64,000 nt of DNA from Rehmannia glutinosa. Taxonomy: Eukaryota > Streptophyta > Magnoliopsida > Lamiales > Orobanchaceae. Each line of letters opens with the position of its first letter. The stretch's first letter is position 1. Below the pieces are notes generated by a model. It worked only from the letters and a program-made list of their open reading frames with translations, did not search any database and was not told where the DNA came from. The stretch lies in assembly GCA_016081115.2 (NCBI GenBank), contig CM071924.1, forward strand, positions 96,176,616 to 96,240,615. Direction: 5' to 3'. The position numbers and the translations under genes were made by a program. Positions 35,370 to 45,502 of this stretch are shown piece by piece.

Positions 35370-35545
35370 ATGTGGGTGATGTGATGTCCGTTGCGTTGTC
35401 ACCCGCAGCGTAGAGGTTCGAATCCCCTGTAACAGGTTAGATGATGATTTTTTGTATGTTGACTCGATTTAAGCGCTCGGAGACACTCGACTTTCATTGA
35501 GCGTATCCCGCGATTGACCTCCTCCATGAAGCTCTGGGGCGGGAC
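35370..35545 (+). repeat. Possible tRNA-derived SINE
   Basis: AGAGGTTCGAATCCCC is a perfect tRNA T-arm and box B. About 40 bases upstream GTGGGTGATGTGATG is a weak box A, and a 4-5 bp stem flanks TTGTCACC in the anticodon-arm place. It is not a full tRNA because no acceptor stem forms. It starts at the broken 5' end of the LINE. Confidence 0.35.
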
Positions 35546-35555
35546 GGTGGGTAGA

Positions 35556-35740
35556 CAAGGGCGTAGCCAGGAAAAAAATGGGGGTGGGCCGATGTACGAA
35601 ATTGGGGTGTTCCAGATAAAAAATTAAGAGAAAAACTATATAAAAATTAAATATTTTTTATTCAAAAAAAACATTTACCTAGAAAATAAAAATAAAAAGG
35701 GGGTCGGGGCTCGGGTTGGCCCCTCTTAGCTACGCCATTG
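35556..35740. mobile_element. hAT MITE
   Basis: 185 bp with ends CAAGGGCGTAGCCAGG and its imperfect complement TAGCTACGCCATTG, and a perfect 8-bp duplication TGGGTAGA (35548-35555, 35741-35748). It landed at the left end of the element that follows. Confidence 0.88.
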
Positions 35741-35744
35741 TGGG

Positions 35745-37008
35745 TAGAGATGTTAAACCGGATGACCCTAGCCCTATAGAGCACATTATCAAACTTATAA
35801 AATTAAATATTTTATGAACTGAGTTTTGAAAATAAAATAATATTAACTAAAACTACCCATAATTAACACTTTTTTTTTTTTTGTAATTACGCATATGGCT
35901 ATAAGTTTAAATTTTTAAAATCAGATATTAAAAGCTAAAATTTTAAACTTGACCATATATAACATATAAGTTTAACATTTAAAGTTAATCTATTCATTAT
36001 ATATAAAAAAAAGTCATGCATAAATTATAATTACATTGCATTAACAAAATTATAAAATTCGATTTAGCACCATTTAGAAATATAATTTATATTCTAATTA
36101 ATCTAATAAAACTACGTGACATTTTCTTATTTATAATAAAAATTAGAAAGCTAAATTAAGTAATAAATAAATCAAATAAAAAAGAATTTTTCAAGAATTT
36201 ATAGCTTGTTTAATAAAGTTTAACTTAAAGATGAGGGAGACGTAGATTTGAAAAATAAATTTACTAGTAATAGATAATAAAAGTAGATATAAAATACTGG
36301 AATTATATGTATATTTTTTTAAATAACGGGCTAGCTCGGTTAACCTTCGGGCTAGCCCTAACGAGATTCGATTAGGGTTGTAACAAACAGAGCTTTCGAC
36401 AAACAGCTCGTGAATGAGCTCGGTTAGCGTTCGTTCATGTTCGTTTATTAAGCTTAATGAACATAAACGAACAAGAAAATTTGTTCGTTTATGTTGATGA
36501 ACTGTTCACGAACATGTTCGTTTAGTGTTCGTTTGATGTTCGTTTATTATTCATTTTTTAATTATTAATTATACATTTACTTCTTAATATTCATTACTTT
36601 ATTATGAAAAATAAGCTTATTTTAGTTTAATATTACAAACTATTTACATTTTCAATTATTATAATGTTCATTTACTTTGAGTTGAATGTTCATGAACAAG
36701 GTGTATTTAATTTTTTTATATAAATGTTCATATAGTTGTTCATGAACAATAAATGAGCAAGTTCGTGAACTTTCGTGAACATGTACAATTATTAAACAAA
36801 CAAACACAAACAACCTTTTAAAATAAACGAACGAACACGAATAATCCCCGTTCGTTCGGGCTCGGTTCGTTTACAACCCTAGATTCGATTATACGGTCCG
36901 GGCCAAAAAGGCCCGAGTTTAGACGGGCCAAAATAATTTGCTTCTAACTCTTTTTTTTCTGGTTTAAACGGTCCCGACCAATGGGCCGCGACCCGTTTAA
37001 CATCTCTA
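35745..37008. mobile_element. DNA-transposon relic with nested hAT
   Basis: Ends TAGAGATGTTAAACCGG and CCCGTTTAACATCTCTA are inverted repeats 1.26 kb apart. Inner GGGCTAGCCC and GGGCC/GGCCC groups fit non-autonomous hAT-like elements of plants. No target duplication remains on the left, where another MITE sits. Long AT-rich middle without coding frames. Contains the hAT at 36373-36881. Confidence 0.6.
36373..36881. mobile_element. Nested hAT element
   Basis: 509 bp with ends TAGGGTTGTAA and TTACAACCCTA and a perfect 8-bp duplication GATTCGAT (36365-36372, 36882-36889). The inside is full of TTCGTTTATG and GTTCGTGAACA motifs in both orientations, probably subterminal transposase sites. No transposase. 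Confidence 0.92.
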
Positions 37009-38362
37009 GCAGTAGAGACTCTGAGGGATGAGGTTAATCCTTTTAGTAAATCTTTTTTAAAAATTGATTTAAGTGAACACGTGGTAAGGAAGAAAAAACT
37101 ATAAAACTTGCTAGGACCATTGATTTTGCAATATTTTCATACTTAGAATTTGAAGTCTTAGATGAAGGTATTTAGCTAGATTATGAAAATTTATATCATT
37201 ATGTACTCCATCAATAGTACACACCATTTAAATTAAATAGTTAAATACTTCATTTTGACTTCAAATCGGCGTAGGTTTTCAATGGTTATTAATTCTTGTG
37301 CATTATTATTGTATTCTTTTATTACTTAATTTAGACTATTACTTAATTTTAAGTATGAATTAACTATAAGTTTAAATTGTCATTTGTAAAAAAAAATATA
37401 AATTAAGTTATTTTTCTAATTAAAAATTTTAAAAATTAATTTTGGGATGCGAAATATTTAAAATTCTAAAAATTAAATTAATTTCAAAAAGGCAAGTTTA
37501 TCTAAATATTTAAGTCAATGAAATAAATATTATATTTGTAAATTTAGGGAGATATTTGCGATCATATGTGAAGTTAAGGGAATTATGTGCTTTTGATCTA
37601 AAATTTAGAAAAATAATTTAGTAAATGACATTTATTTATTGAGCACTGAAATTCAAGACTCAACAATTGTTTTTTTTTTCACACATAACTAATCAAAGAT
37701 AACATAATTAATGAGATGTCACTCACGTCTATTTAATGAGACTGTAAACTATTAAATACATATAGATAATGGTGTTTTGAAGTAAAATATCTATTGTCCA
37801 TATATTTTTCACACGGATAAGAAAACTTGATTAATCTGAATCCAACATAGTACCAAAGAAATTTCAATTAATTCCTTTTCTTATCATCAATTTAAACAAT
37901 CAAAATTCAATAAATTAATCACCTACTAATAATAAACTAATAAAGTGGCTTTACCACTTTACCTTTGAAAACACCCTAAAACTGATATCTGGAGGTACGA
38001 TACACGCATTTTCTATTCGGGTTTTGATCAACCCGAACCGAATCGACTATATTAAAATCATTGGTTATCTGAGGTAAGATGATGCCATATGTAACGTCTT
38101 GTGCATACATGATAAGATGACCTATATATAATCGGCATATATTCTGAAGAGGTTAAGTTTAATGTTCACATTAATTACTTCAACACATCTTAATCTATCC
38201 CAGCAAGCCCAATTGAATGTTATGTTTCAGGCCATCCACTTAAATTAATCGAAGCGACTTATGATGGTTTTACTTAGTTAAATCAACTTTCCAATATAGG
38301 TAGCCCTCAACAGTCAGCACAATGGTAAAGCAAAACAGAGATGTATGTGAATGTGATAACAC
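37009..38362. other. Spacer, nothing recognised
   Basis: AT-rich. A fragment around 38005-38070 (CGGGTTTTGATCAACCCGAA) looks like a repeat end. No gene seen. Confidence 0.5.
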
Positions 38363-38888
38363 TAGAGGTGGCAAATCGTTCGTGTCGAGCGGTTATCGAG
38401 CCGACACGATAAGCCCAAACACGAACACGGCACGATAAAATTAACGGGCCTGAAAGTTAAGCCCAAATACGATACGTTAAAAACACGAAAACGCAGGACG
38501 ATGCGATAAGCAAAATTGTCAAATTTATTTAAGTAAACCTGTTTGGCCGGTTAAGCCCTTTAACAAATAAAACTTATGATAATTTTTATATTTCTTTATA
38601 TTTGATACTTAAATATACAATCTAATAAATTATTAATAAAAATAGTCTAAGTACAAATAGTCAATTATTAGTAAATTACCCATATAAATAATCAATTACC
38701 AATAATTAAAAAATTATCGTGGCAACCCGATATCAGCCCGGTTTTTATCGTGCCAGCCCGATAACAACCCGCTTTTTATCGTGCCAGCCCGATAACAGCC
38801 CGAACCCGATAAATCCCAGCCCAAACCCGATAATTTTGTGTCATATTCGTGTCGGTCAATCGTGTCGTGCCTCAAATTGCCACCCCTA
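38363..38888. mobile_element. hAT-like element
   Basis: 526 bp with ends TAGAGGTGGCAA and TTGCCACCCCTA. The interior is rich in GCCCGATAACAGCCCG and CGATAA repeats. Flanking 8-mers GATAACAC and AAACAACA are only loosely alike, so the duplication is decayed or the ends are a few bases off. Confidence 0.6.
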
Positions 38889-39277
38889 AAACAACACAAA
38901 TCAAATCAACAATAATTGAAGTTCAAAATTTCACCAAATAGAGTTAACAAGCAAAAAGAATGAGAATTGATAGTTTGTATGCCCTTTAACCATCTGCCAT
39001 ATTTTATTTGAATTTTTCCTGATGTCTCCCTTTGCCCTGCAACTGGAAAATCTATACTGACAGTAAACCACAATCCTGCCAATATGTGAAACTAAGTAAA
39101 ACTTAGATTTTGGAAATCATATGTGGAAGTCCTGCAGATACAATACACGGTAGCCATTCTGAGGCACTGGATTTTATATAACATGACCAAAACCCAACAA
39201 AAGAAAAATGGAAAATGGAGCAAAGAAAATAGCTGGAAAACCAGTAATTATCGATACACAGAAAAAATGATCAAATT
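38889..39277. other. Spacer and 3' region of the small gene
   Basis: AT-rich; the part next to 39278 is probably the 3' UTR of the small minus-strand gene. The plus-strand frame at 39123-39326 overlaps that gene antisense and has no domain. Confidence 0.4.
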
Positions 39278-39597
39278 TTATGTAAATTTTGCATCTGAAT
39301 CAACCAGCAAAGTCCAAAGTGCATGAACATCTTCACACGAACACGACTTTACATCTTCGTACAGTACATATATTCCTCGGCCTAAAACAAGAAATCAATC
39401 AATAAATCAATAAAAATGGATAATGTAATAAAACTCAGAGGATATCATGAAAAAAAATGGGATTCATGCAATTAATACAACATAAAATGAAAAAAAAAAT
39501 AATACGAATTTGATCGAAATTTACGTGTTCGTTTGGTTGCACGAAGCCTGCCCCAGAACTTCTTCAAAGGGGATAGAAAAGAATGAAACCAACCCAT
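39278..39597 (-). CDS. Small two-exon gene, 58-residue protein
   Basis: Exon 1 is 39597-39525 and exon 2 is 39381-39278, with a 143-base GT-AG intron (donor ACAC|GTAAATTT, acceptor TTGTTTTAG|GC). Joined they give 58 codons plus TAA. The protein starts MGWFHSFLSPLKKFWGRLRA, a short amphipathic basic segment, then a basic link (TKRTRR) and a compact core GIYVLYEDVKSCSCEDVH with two close cysteines (CSC), then LWTLLVDSD. There is no signal peptide and no membrane span. I recall similar short predicted proteins in many dicots with a GIYxLYEDVKSC core, but no experimentally assigned role, so function is unknown. The exact phase join, clean splice sites and non-random protein support a real gene. 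Confidence 0.72.
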
Positions 39598-40346
39598 CAC
39601 AAGAATGGCTTAATTGTTTTTTGTATTGGCTCAAAATTAGGTGAAAGGTTGGAAGGAAAATTGAAGGGGTTTAAAGAATTTGCACTGTAGGTTTCCCCAT
39701 ATAAGTGGAAAAAATTGTTCCAGATCACTATTTCATTAATTTACTTTTAATCCACTAATTTTGCAGGCAAACATGTTGTAATGAAACAATTAACTTTCTC
39801 TTAGGTGTGATGTCATTGTCAAATCAACAGAGCTTTTCATCCTTGTAGAAGGTGGTAAAGTTTTAGTCATTTATGGTCAATTGACAAAATTAATACTCTA
39901 TTGCCTAACTTTATTTTTTGTATATCATATCCCTCTTTATCTCAAGTCAAGAGTTTATTGCATTTGTTTCATTAGGATAATTGGGACACAAACATTTATT
40001 TATTTATTTGTTGGCAAAATCACAAAATTGGCCTGTGGTCCTGTTTGTTTTTAATTATTTTATTTAGTCATGTAATATTAAAATTACTTAACTTTAGTCC
40101 TATTTTTATGTGAGGCACGAAAATTGAGGATTTTTCGATTACTAGGCACTAGCGATTTTTGCCAACAGTAAGGATCGTCAGGTAGAGCTTGCAATCCAAG
40201 TGAACAAAACGGGACGGGTCAGGTGAACCAAAGTTTCACCATGCCGCATTCTTGTGGCCCAATCTAGCCAAACAAGTGTATTATTGATCGAACTTGTCGG
40301 GCTAAAGAAGGCCTACCTCTTTTTGGCCGCTAAAAATGGAGCCCAT
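39598..40346. other. Spacer upstream of the small gene
   Basis: Promoter and leader of the minus-strand small gene should lie in 39598-39900. At 40170-40330 there is GC-richer hAT-like debris (GGGACGGGTCAGGTGAACC). No gene seen. Confidence 0.4.
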
Positions 40347-40574
40347 TGAACAAATAAAGGCAAAATTGCAAAATTGGTCTGGGCTGGCCCGGACAATTTC
40401 GCCGATAGGTCACCAAAAATTGGGTCTCACTTGCGAGCCACGTGCCAAATTTTGGTTGATTTGCAACATCCCGAGAAAAATAGGACTAAAATTGAGCAAC
40501 TTTAATACTTACAGTGCTAAACTAAAATTTTAAAAATGGAAGACCAATTTTGCAATTTTGCCTTTATTTGTTCA
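40347..40574. mobile_element. Inverted-repeat element with 33-bp perfect arms
   Basis: The arms 40347-40379 and 40542-40574 are perfect inverted copies, beginning TGAACAAATAAAGGCAAAAT. The 162 bases between are unrelated to the arms. It resembles a foldback or MITE, and a related motif (ACCAATTTTGC) appears at the ends of the 43170-43801 element. Confidence 0.75.
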
Positions 40575-41572
40575 AATAGGATTATTTTTTAGGGTGACCA
40601 GGCAAAGAAGTCTATACATTCTCCTACAAGGCTCTCTCATGATAATATTGAAATTTGTGTTTTTTCACTCAAATATGGGCAGTGGTTATAGTGATAGCAT
40701 TGCAAGTAAAGCTAGTCTTGGCTATAAAATGACCATCCCCTAAAAAATAAATTATAATGACCACTTGTTATTCCACTTAATTGTTTGCTTCTTCTTTAAG
40801 CCTTTTGCAATAGCAACTTTACAATATATTGCACAAATTAAATGGTATAAATAAGAAGCAATGATAGACTATTACTTGTGAAATTTGAGGCAATAGTAGG
40901 AAAATTTTACAAAAATCAGTGAGGGTTAAATTATTTACAGAAATATTCTCTGTTTTTTTTTGGGACCAATGTTTAGTTTAGTAATACCAAAACTGATAAT
41001 AAATTTGATATTGGTTAAGAATTCTATAGAAGCTGGCAAGAAGCACAAATTTAAATAAAATTTGCCATTTTGAATATGTAATGTACTAATGTGTGTGAAT
41101 GGATAACTTCATGGTAAGAATAATCTTGCTTAAATGGAAAAACAATTTTCTGGGATTACTTGGAAAAAACAGAAAACCATATACTGTTTGTAAAATAAAC
41201 TGTGTGCCATTGCTATTTGTGAGTTTGTTTAATTTATAAAAGACTTTCTGTCTTTCTCCTTCCTTTTTAAGAATATTTAAATTTCATAAGTTCTCTATTC
41301 CTGTCATAGCCAAAAAGGGTAACAATCTCTATTGTCCTAAAATGATGGCAACCAGGAGAATAAAAAGTGGGCCTAAGTTCGCATTGCATGTTTATGGTAA
41401 AATCCAACTGCTTTTGATGTGTCCAAATTTTGCAATAAGGTGGGTTAAATGTCCAATGGATTCAATGGGCTTAAAATACAATGGGCTCAATCTCAAATGT
41501 AAAGGTGGTTGTGCTTTATACACCCTAACTAAGTAGTACACGACAATATATGCAGTATTTATTTCAACATTT
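40575..41572. other. Spacer, nothing recognised
   Basis: AT-rich. The plus-strand frame at 41342-41536 has no domain. No gene seen. Confidence 0.45.
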
Positions 41573-42637
41573 ACGGCATGATTGGTGTGTGGGAATGTGG
41601 CAGAAATGAAATGAACATTCCTTATTTCATTTCTATTCACATGCTTGATATGTTTTAGTAATGAGAATACTCATTCCCATAAATCCATATTCCCAAAAGT
41701 AAGGGAATGATCATTTCTCCTCTCCCTCATGGGTTTAGCTATTCTCAATCATCAAGAATGACTCAAATTTGATTTTTAATAAAATTATCTTTCTATAAAT
41801 TACTAAAACTGTTGGATATAATCTATATTTTCGAAAAGTACTGTTATAAATAAAAAAATTATTTATAATTTAAATATAAGTTATATTTAATATTTTAATA
41901 AATCATAGTCAATTTCTATCAATATTCAATAGTTAAATCAAAATTTTGATATACAATTCTTTTGTTGATTTTTTATATTTTCTTATAAAAAATAGAGATA
42001 ATTATAAAAATACTCCTGAGGTTTGGGGTAATTACATAAAAACCCAGAGATTTTTTAAAATTACAAAAACCCTTGAGGTTTGATTCTGTCTTACATTTTC
42101 TCCATTCATAAGCAAAAAAAATATCAAAACCCCCCTTATATTTATAAAAATACTATAGTTACACCCCAAAATTTAACACATAATCAAACCTGATGGGTTT
42201 TTTTGTAATTTTAAAGCATCTCTGGATTTTTTTGTAATTAGCCCAAATCTCAGGGGTATTTTTGTAATTATTCCTAAAAATATTATATAAAATATTTTTG
42301 ATATCATAGATATAAATCTATATATATATTATTTAGCATACATTAAAATAATCTTATATCAATTTACGAATACCATATTTAATAAAATTTATTTAAAAAT
42401 CTTATTTAAGAGAATTTGATACTTTAAAGTTATTTTTCTCAATTACTATCATTAATCTATAATTACCAATCAAGATATTTTAATCAAGTAAAAAATCATC
42501 ATCAATTCATTTCTCCATTCCTTGTACATATCAATCATATGAATAGTAATATTACATCATTTCATTCCTAATGTTATTCCATTCCTAAATTCATTTCATT
42601 CCAACATAATTCCATTCATTCATACCAATCACGCCGT
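41573..42637. mobile_element. DNA-transposon relic with nested MITE
   Basis: Ends ACGGCATGATTGGTGTG and CATACCAATCACGCCGT are inverted repeats about 1.06 kb apart. Both ends continue into ATTCC/GGAAT-rich subterminal repeats. No transposase. A GGGATAATTAC family copy sits inside at 41995-42274. No target duplication was identified. Confidence 0.6.
41995..42274. mobile_element. GGGATAATTAC foldback MITE, copy 4
   Basis: 280 bp, left end GAGATAATTATAAAAATAC, right end GTATTTTTGTAATTATTCC. Flanks TAAAAAATA and TAAAAATAT look like a decayed 9-bp duplication. Inserted in an older transposon. Confidence 0.78.
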
Positions 42638-43169
42638 TAGAACTATCCAAAATCTCGTCCTCTTGACTCTTGAGGAACGGATCCATTTTTTTTTTTTGAA
42701 TTAGTAATGATCATTTTATAACTAAAACAATTAAAAATAAAGAAGGTTTATTTGAAAAAAAATGAGAATCTCCGTATTTTCTAAAAATAACTTATAAGCT
42801 CATAACATTTTATTTTGTAAATTTATAAGATTTTTTTTATAAACGTTTACCAAATAAATTTAAAAAGCTTATAAGATAGCCAAACACCCTCTAAGATGCT
42901 AGATTATTTATAAAAAATAGATTGGTGATAATAACTAATTGTCCCTCCTAATTTGAATTCTAGATCCATTCCTAATTCATTTTTTTAAATTGTTAATTTA
43001 TTGTTATATAAATATAATTCCTAATTTCATTTAACTGTATATTCTTCTTTTAATTAGTCCCAAAAATTCCATTTTACTTTTAATTATCCTATATACCTAT
43101 TATCGAGTATAATATATATTTATTGATGAAATATATATTTTTAAATCCGTAAATCGCTTTATGAGAAAA
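42638..43169. repeat. MITE fragment and spacer
   Basis: At about 42700-42894 lies a right-hand fragment of a family also at 9946-10290. It ends CCAAACACCCTCTA and contains ACTTATAAGCTCATAACATT. The rest is AT-rich spacer. Confidence 0.4.
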
Positions 43170-43801
43170 ATGCAAAATTAGTCCTGCATCTATGGGAGTG
43201 TTGCAATATTAGTCCTGTAATATTTGAAATTACAACTTTAGTGCTGTATATTTTGTCTTTTTTGCAATTTTGGTCTCATAAGTTTTAGATTTTGCAATTC
43301 TAGTCATATAAGTTTTAAGCTGAAGCAAATTTGGTCCTAAGAGCTATTTTAATATTTCAATTATCCCCAAAATACTCTTGATAGCCAAAATAATCAATAT
43401 ACCTAAGATCAAGTTTAAAATAGTATAAGATCCTATATTTTATTTAATTGAGTAAAATTTATTTATCATTTATACTTTAAATTGCCTAATTATGGAAGAA
43501 TTTTAGATTAATGAATCTAAGTCAAAATTCGAGATTTGAGTTCTACGTGTATTATTTCATAATTGTGAAAATAAAAAAACATGTACAAATATACCAAATT
43601 GATTATTATGAATAATAGGGACACAATTATCACAATTAAAAAATAAAAGACTAAAATTGCCAAATTCTAAAAATTATATAATTAAAATTGTTATTTTTGC
43701 TAAGGGGCAAAATTGTCATAGGACCAAAATTACAACTTTAAAAGTTACAGGACTAATTTTGCAATACCCTATAGATAAAGGACCAATTTTGCGATTTCCC
43801 C
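43170..43801. mobile_element. Long inverted-repeat element
   Basis: Left arm: GCAAAATTAGTCCTGCATC, then GCAATATTAGTCCTGTAAT. Right arm: the complement, ending GGACCAATTTTGCGATTTCC. The arms run for about 100 bases with mismatches; the middle is AT-rich. It ends about 200 bp upstream of the NKAP-type gene, so it may lie in that promoter. Confidence 0.6.
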
Positions 43802-44008
43802 ATCGCTTTAATATAGTGACACATTAAACTTTAAACGAAAACGCTAGTATCTATTTTGCAAAGAGCAAAGTAATGGAATTCAAAAGCGCATAGGTCCTTT
43901 GAAATTTTTAACAGCGACTACAGAAAGGACTGATATACTAACATTACCCGTTTGGAATTACTTTAAATCACAATTCAGTATCATTATTCGAACCCTCTGA
44001 AATCCCTA

Positions 44009-45502
44009 ATGGGCAGAATCTCCTCAGCCGTAGAAATCCCCGAACGACGCCGTTCCGACACTCATCGCGACTATGGCCGCTATTCTCCCGAGCCCCGTAG
44101 TCATCCTCGGCGCGACCGCAGTTACAGCCGGAGCCGGAGCCGGAGTAGAAGCCCTATAAGCAACGGCTATAACAGGTATCGTCGTTCTTCTCCGGATTAT
44201 TCGTACCCTACTATCGACGAAACCCCAAAATCCGGGGATAGAAAGAAATTCAATTATGATGACCGAAAAAAACCCTACCTCGATCGAGATTATAGAAACG
44301 GACGGCATCCGGAGTCTGAATCTGACGAAGAATTAAAAGGCCTAGCTTTTGAGGAATATCGCAGGCTCAAGCGTCAGAAATTGAGAAAATTGCTCGGAAA
44401 TAGTATCTGGAATTGCACCCCTAGCCCCCCTAGGGATCCAAATGAGAAGTCGGATGGAGAGCTGGAGGAGGATTTAGGAGGTGAAGATGAAAAACAGAAA
44501 AAGGGATTGAGGTCGGATGTGAAAAAATCGAAAGAGAGTGAATTTGAGTCGGAGTCCAATGATTCTGAATCTGAATCAGATGGTTCTAGGTCAAGGAAGG
44601 GTAGAAAATCTTCTTCTAGGCGGAAGAGTAGGAGATCGAAATCTGTTTCCGAGAGTGAAAGTGCATCGGAGGAATCTAGCGACGAAGATTCAGAGGAAGA
44701 TAGAAGGAGAAGGAGAAAGAGTGGGAAAAAGAGTAGGAGCAGAAAGAGTAGCAAGAGAAGTAACAGGAGAAAGAGAAGTAGTAGGAAGAAGAGCTTAACT
44801 AGTGAAAGCGAGAGTGGAAGTGAAGATTCTGATACGAGTGATCGTGTGAAATCTAAGAAACGAAAACACAGATCATCTTCACGGTCTAAAGGAAGCAATA
44901 GGAAGAGAGAATCAGACAGTGCGAGTCCGTATTCGAATGTGGCTGGTTCTGATTTAGAAGCTGATGCAAAGGATGTTGTTGCACATAAGACAGATGAGGT
45001 CAAGGTCAATGATGATATTGATGATGAGTTTCTTAAGTTTAAGGAAATGATTGAGCTACGGAAGAAATCCAACTTGGAAGATGAGCCGGTGGTTGGTCCG
45101 ATGCCATTGCCAAGGGCAGAAGGACATATCAGCTATGGTGGTGCACTTAGGCCTGGTGAAGGTGATGCTATTGCGCAGTATGTTCAGCAAGGGAAGCGTA
45201 TTCCTCGTAGAGGTGAAGTGGGTCTTTCAGCTGAGGAGATTTCAAAGTTTGAGACTCTTGGCTATGTGATGAGTGGTAGTAGACATCAGAGGATGAATGC
45301 CATCCGTATCAGAAAAGAAAACCAGGTTTACAGTGCTGAGGACAAACGGGCGTTGGCAATGTTTAACTATGAGGAGAAGGCCAAGCGTGAGCAGAAGGTT
45401 ATGGCTGATTTGCAGCGGTTGGTGCAGCGTCATATTGGGCAGGAGACTGGTCCTTCTCATGATCCATTCGGGGGAAGGGCTGGAGAGGTTGCTGATGATT
45501 GA
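44009..45502 (+). CDS. NKAP/SynMuv-domain protein
   Basis: Intronless gene of 497 codons, start context CCTAATGGGC. The first 60 residues are Arg/Ser-rich (RDRSYSRSRSRSRSP). Residues about 160-310 are a long acidic-basic low-complexity tract with RS and KRKS runs and many SES repeats. From about 363 the conserved C-terminal domain starts with GPMPLPRAEGHISYGGALRP and goes on through GEVGLSAEEISKFETLGYVM and SGSRHQRMNAIRIRKENQVY to EEKAKREQKVMADLQRLVQR. This is the NKAP C-terminal (SynMuv product) domain. Animal NKAP is a nuclear speckle protein linked to splicing, RNA binding and transcriptional repression. A nuclear RNA-processing role is inferred for the plant protein. It stands alone, with spacers on both sides. 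Confidence 0.93.
   Translation: MGRISSAVEIPERRRSDTHRDYGRYSPEPRSHPRRDRSYSRSRSRSRSPISNGYNRYRRSSPDYSYPTIDETPKSGDRKKFNYDDRKKPYLDRDYRNGRHPESESDEELKGLAFEEYRRLKRQKLRKLLGNSIWNCTPSPPRDPNEKSDGELEEDLGGEDEKQKKGLRSDVKKSKESEFESESNDSESESDGSRSRKGRKSSSRRKSRRSKSVSESESASEESSDEDSEEDRRRRRKSGKKSRSRKSSKRSNRRKRSSRKKSLTSESESGSEDSDTSDRVKSKKRKHRSSSRSKGSNRKRESDSASPYSNVAGSDLEADAKDVVAHKTDEVKVNDDIDDEFLKFKEMIELRKKSNLEDEPVVGPMPLPRAEGHISYGGALRPGEGDAIAQYVQQGKRIPRRGEVGLSAEEISKFETLGYVMSGSRHQRMNAIRIRKENQVYSAEDKRALAMFNYEEKAKREQKVMADLQRLVQRHIGQETGPSHDPFGGRAGEVADD

Noticed and set aside
35405..35422. tRNA gene at the GGTTCGAATCCC box
   Set aside because: Box B is perfect but no acceptor stem and only a weak box A; better seen as SINE-derived.
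44374..45072. 232-codon antisense open frame, very rich in Leu and Ser
   Set aside because: Exact antisense of the RS/SES-rich tract of the NKAP-type gene; the composition is a by-product of that code.
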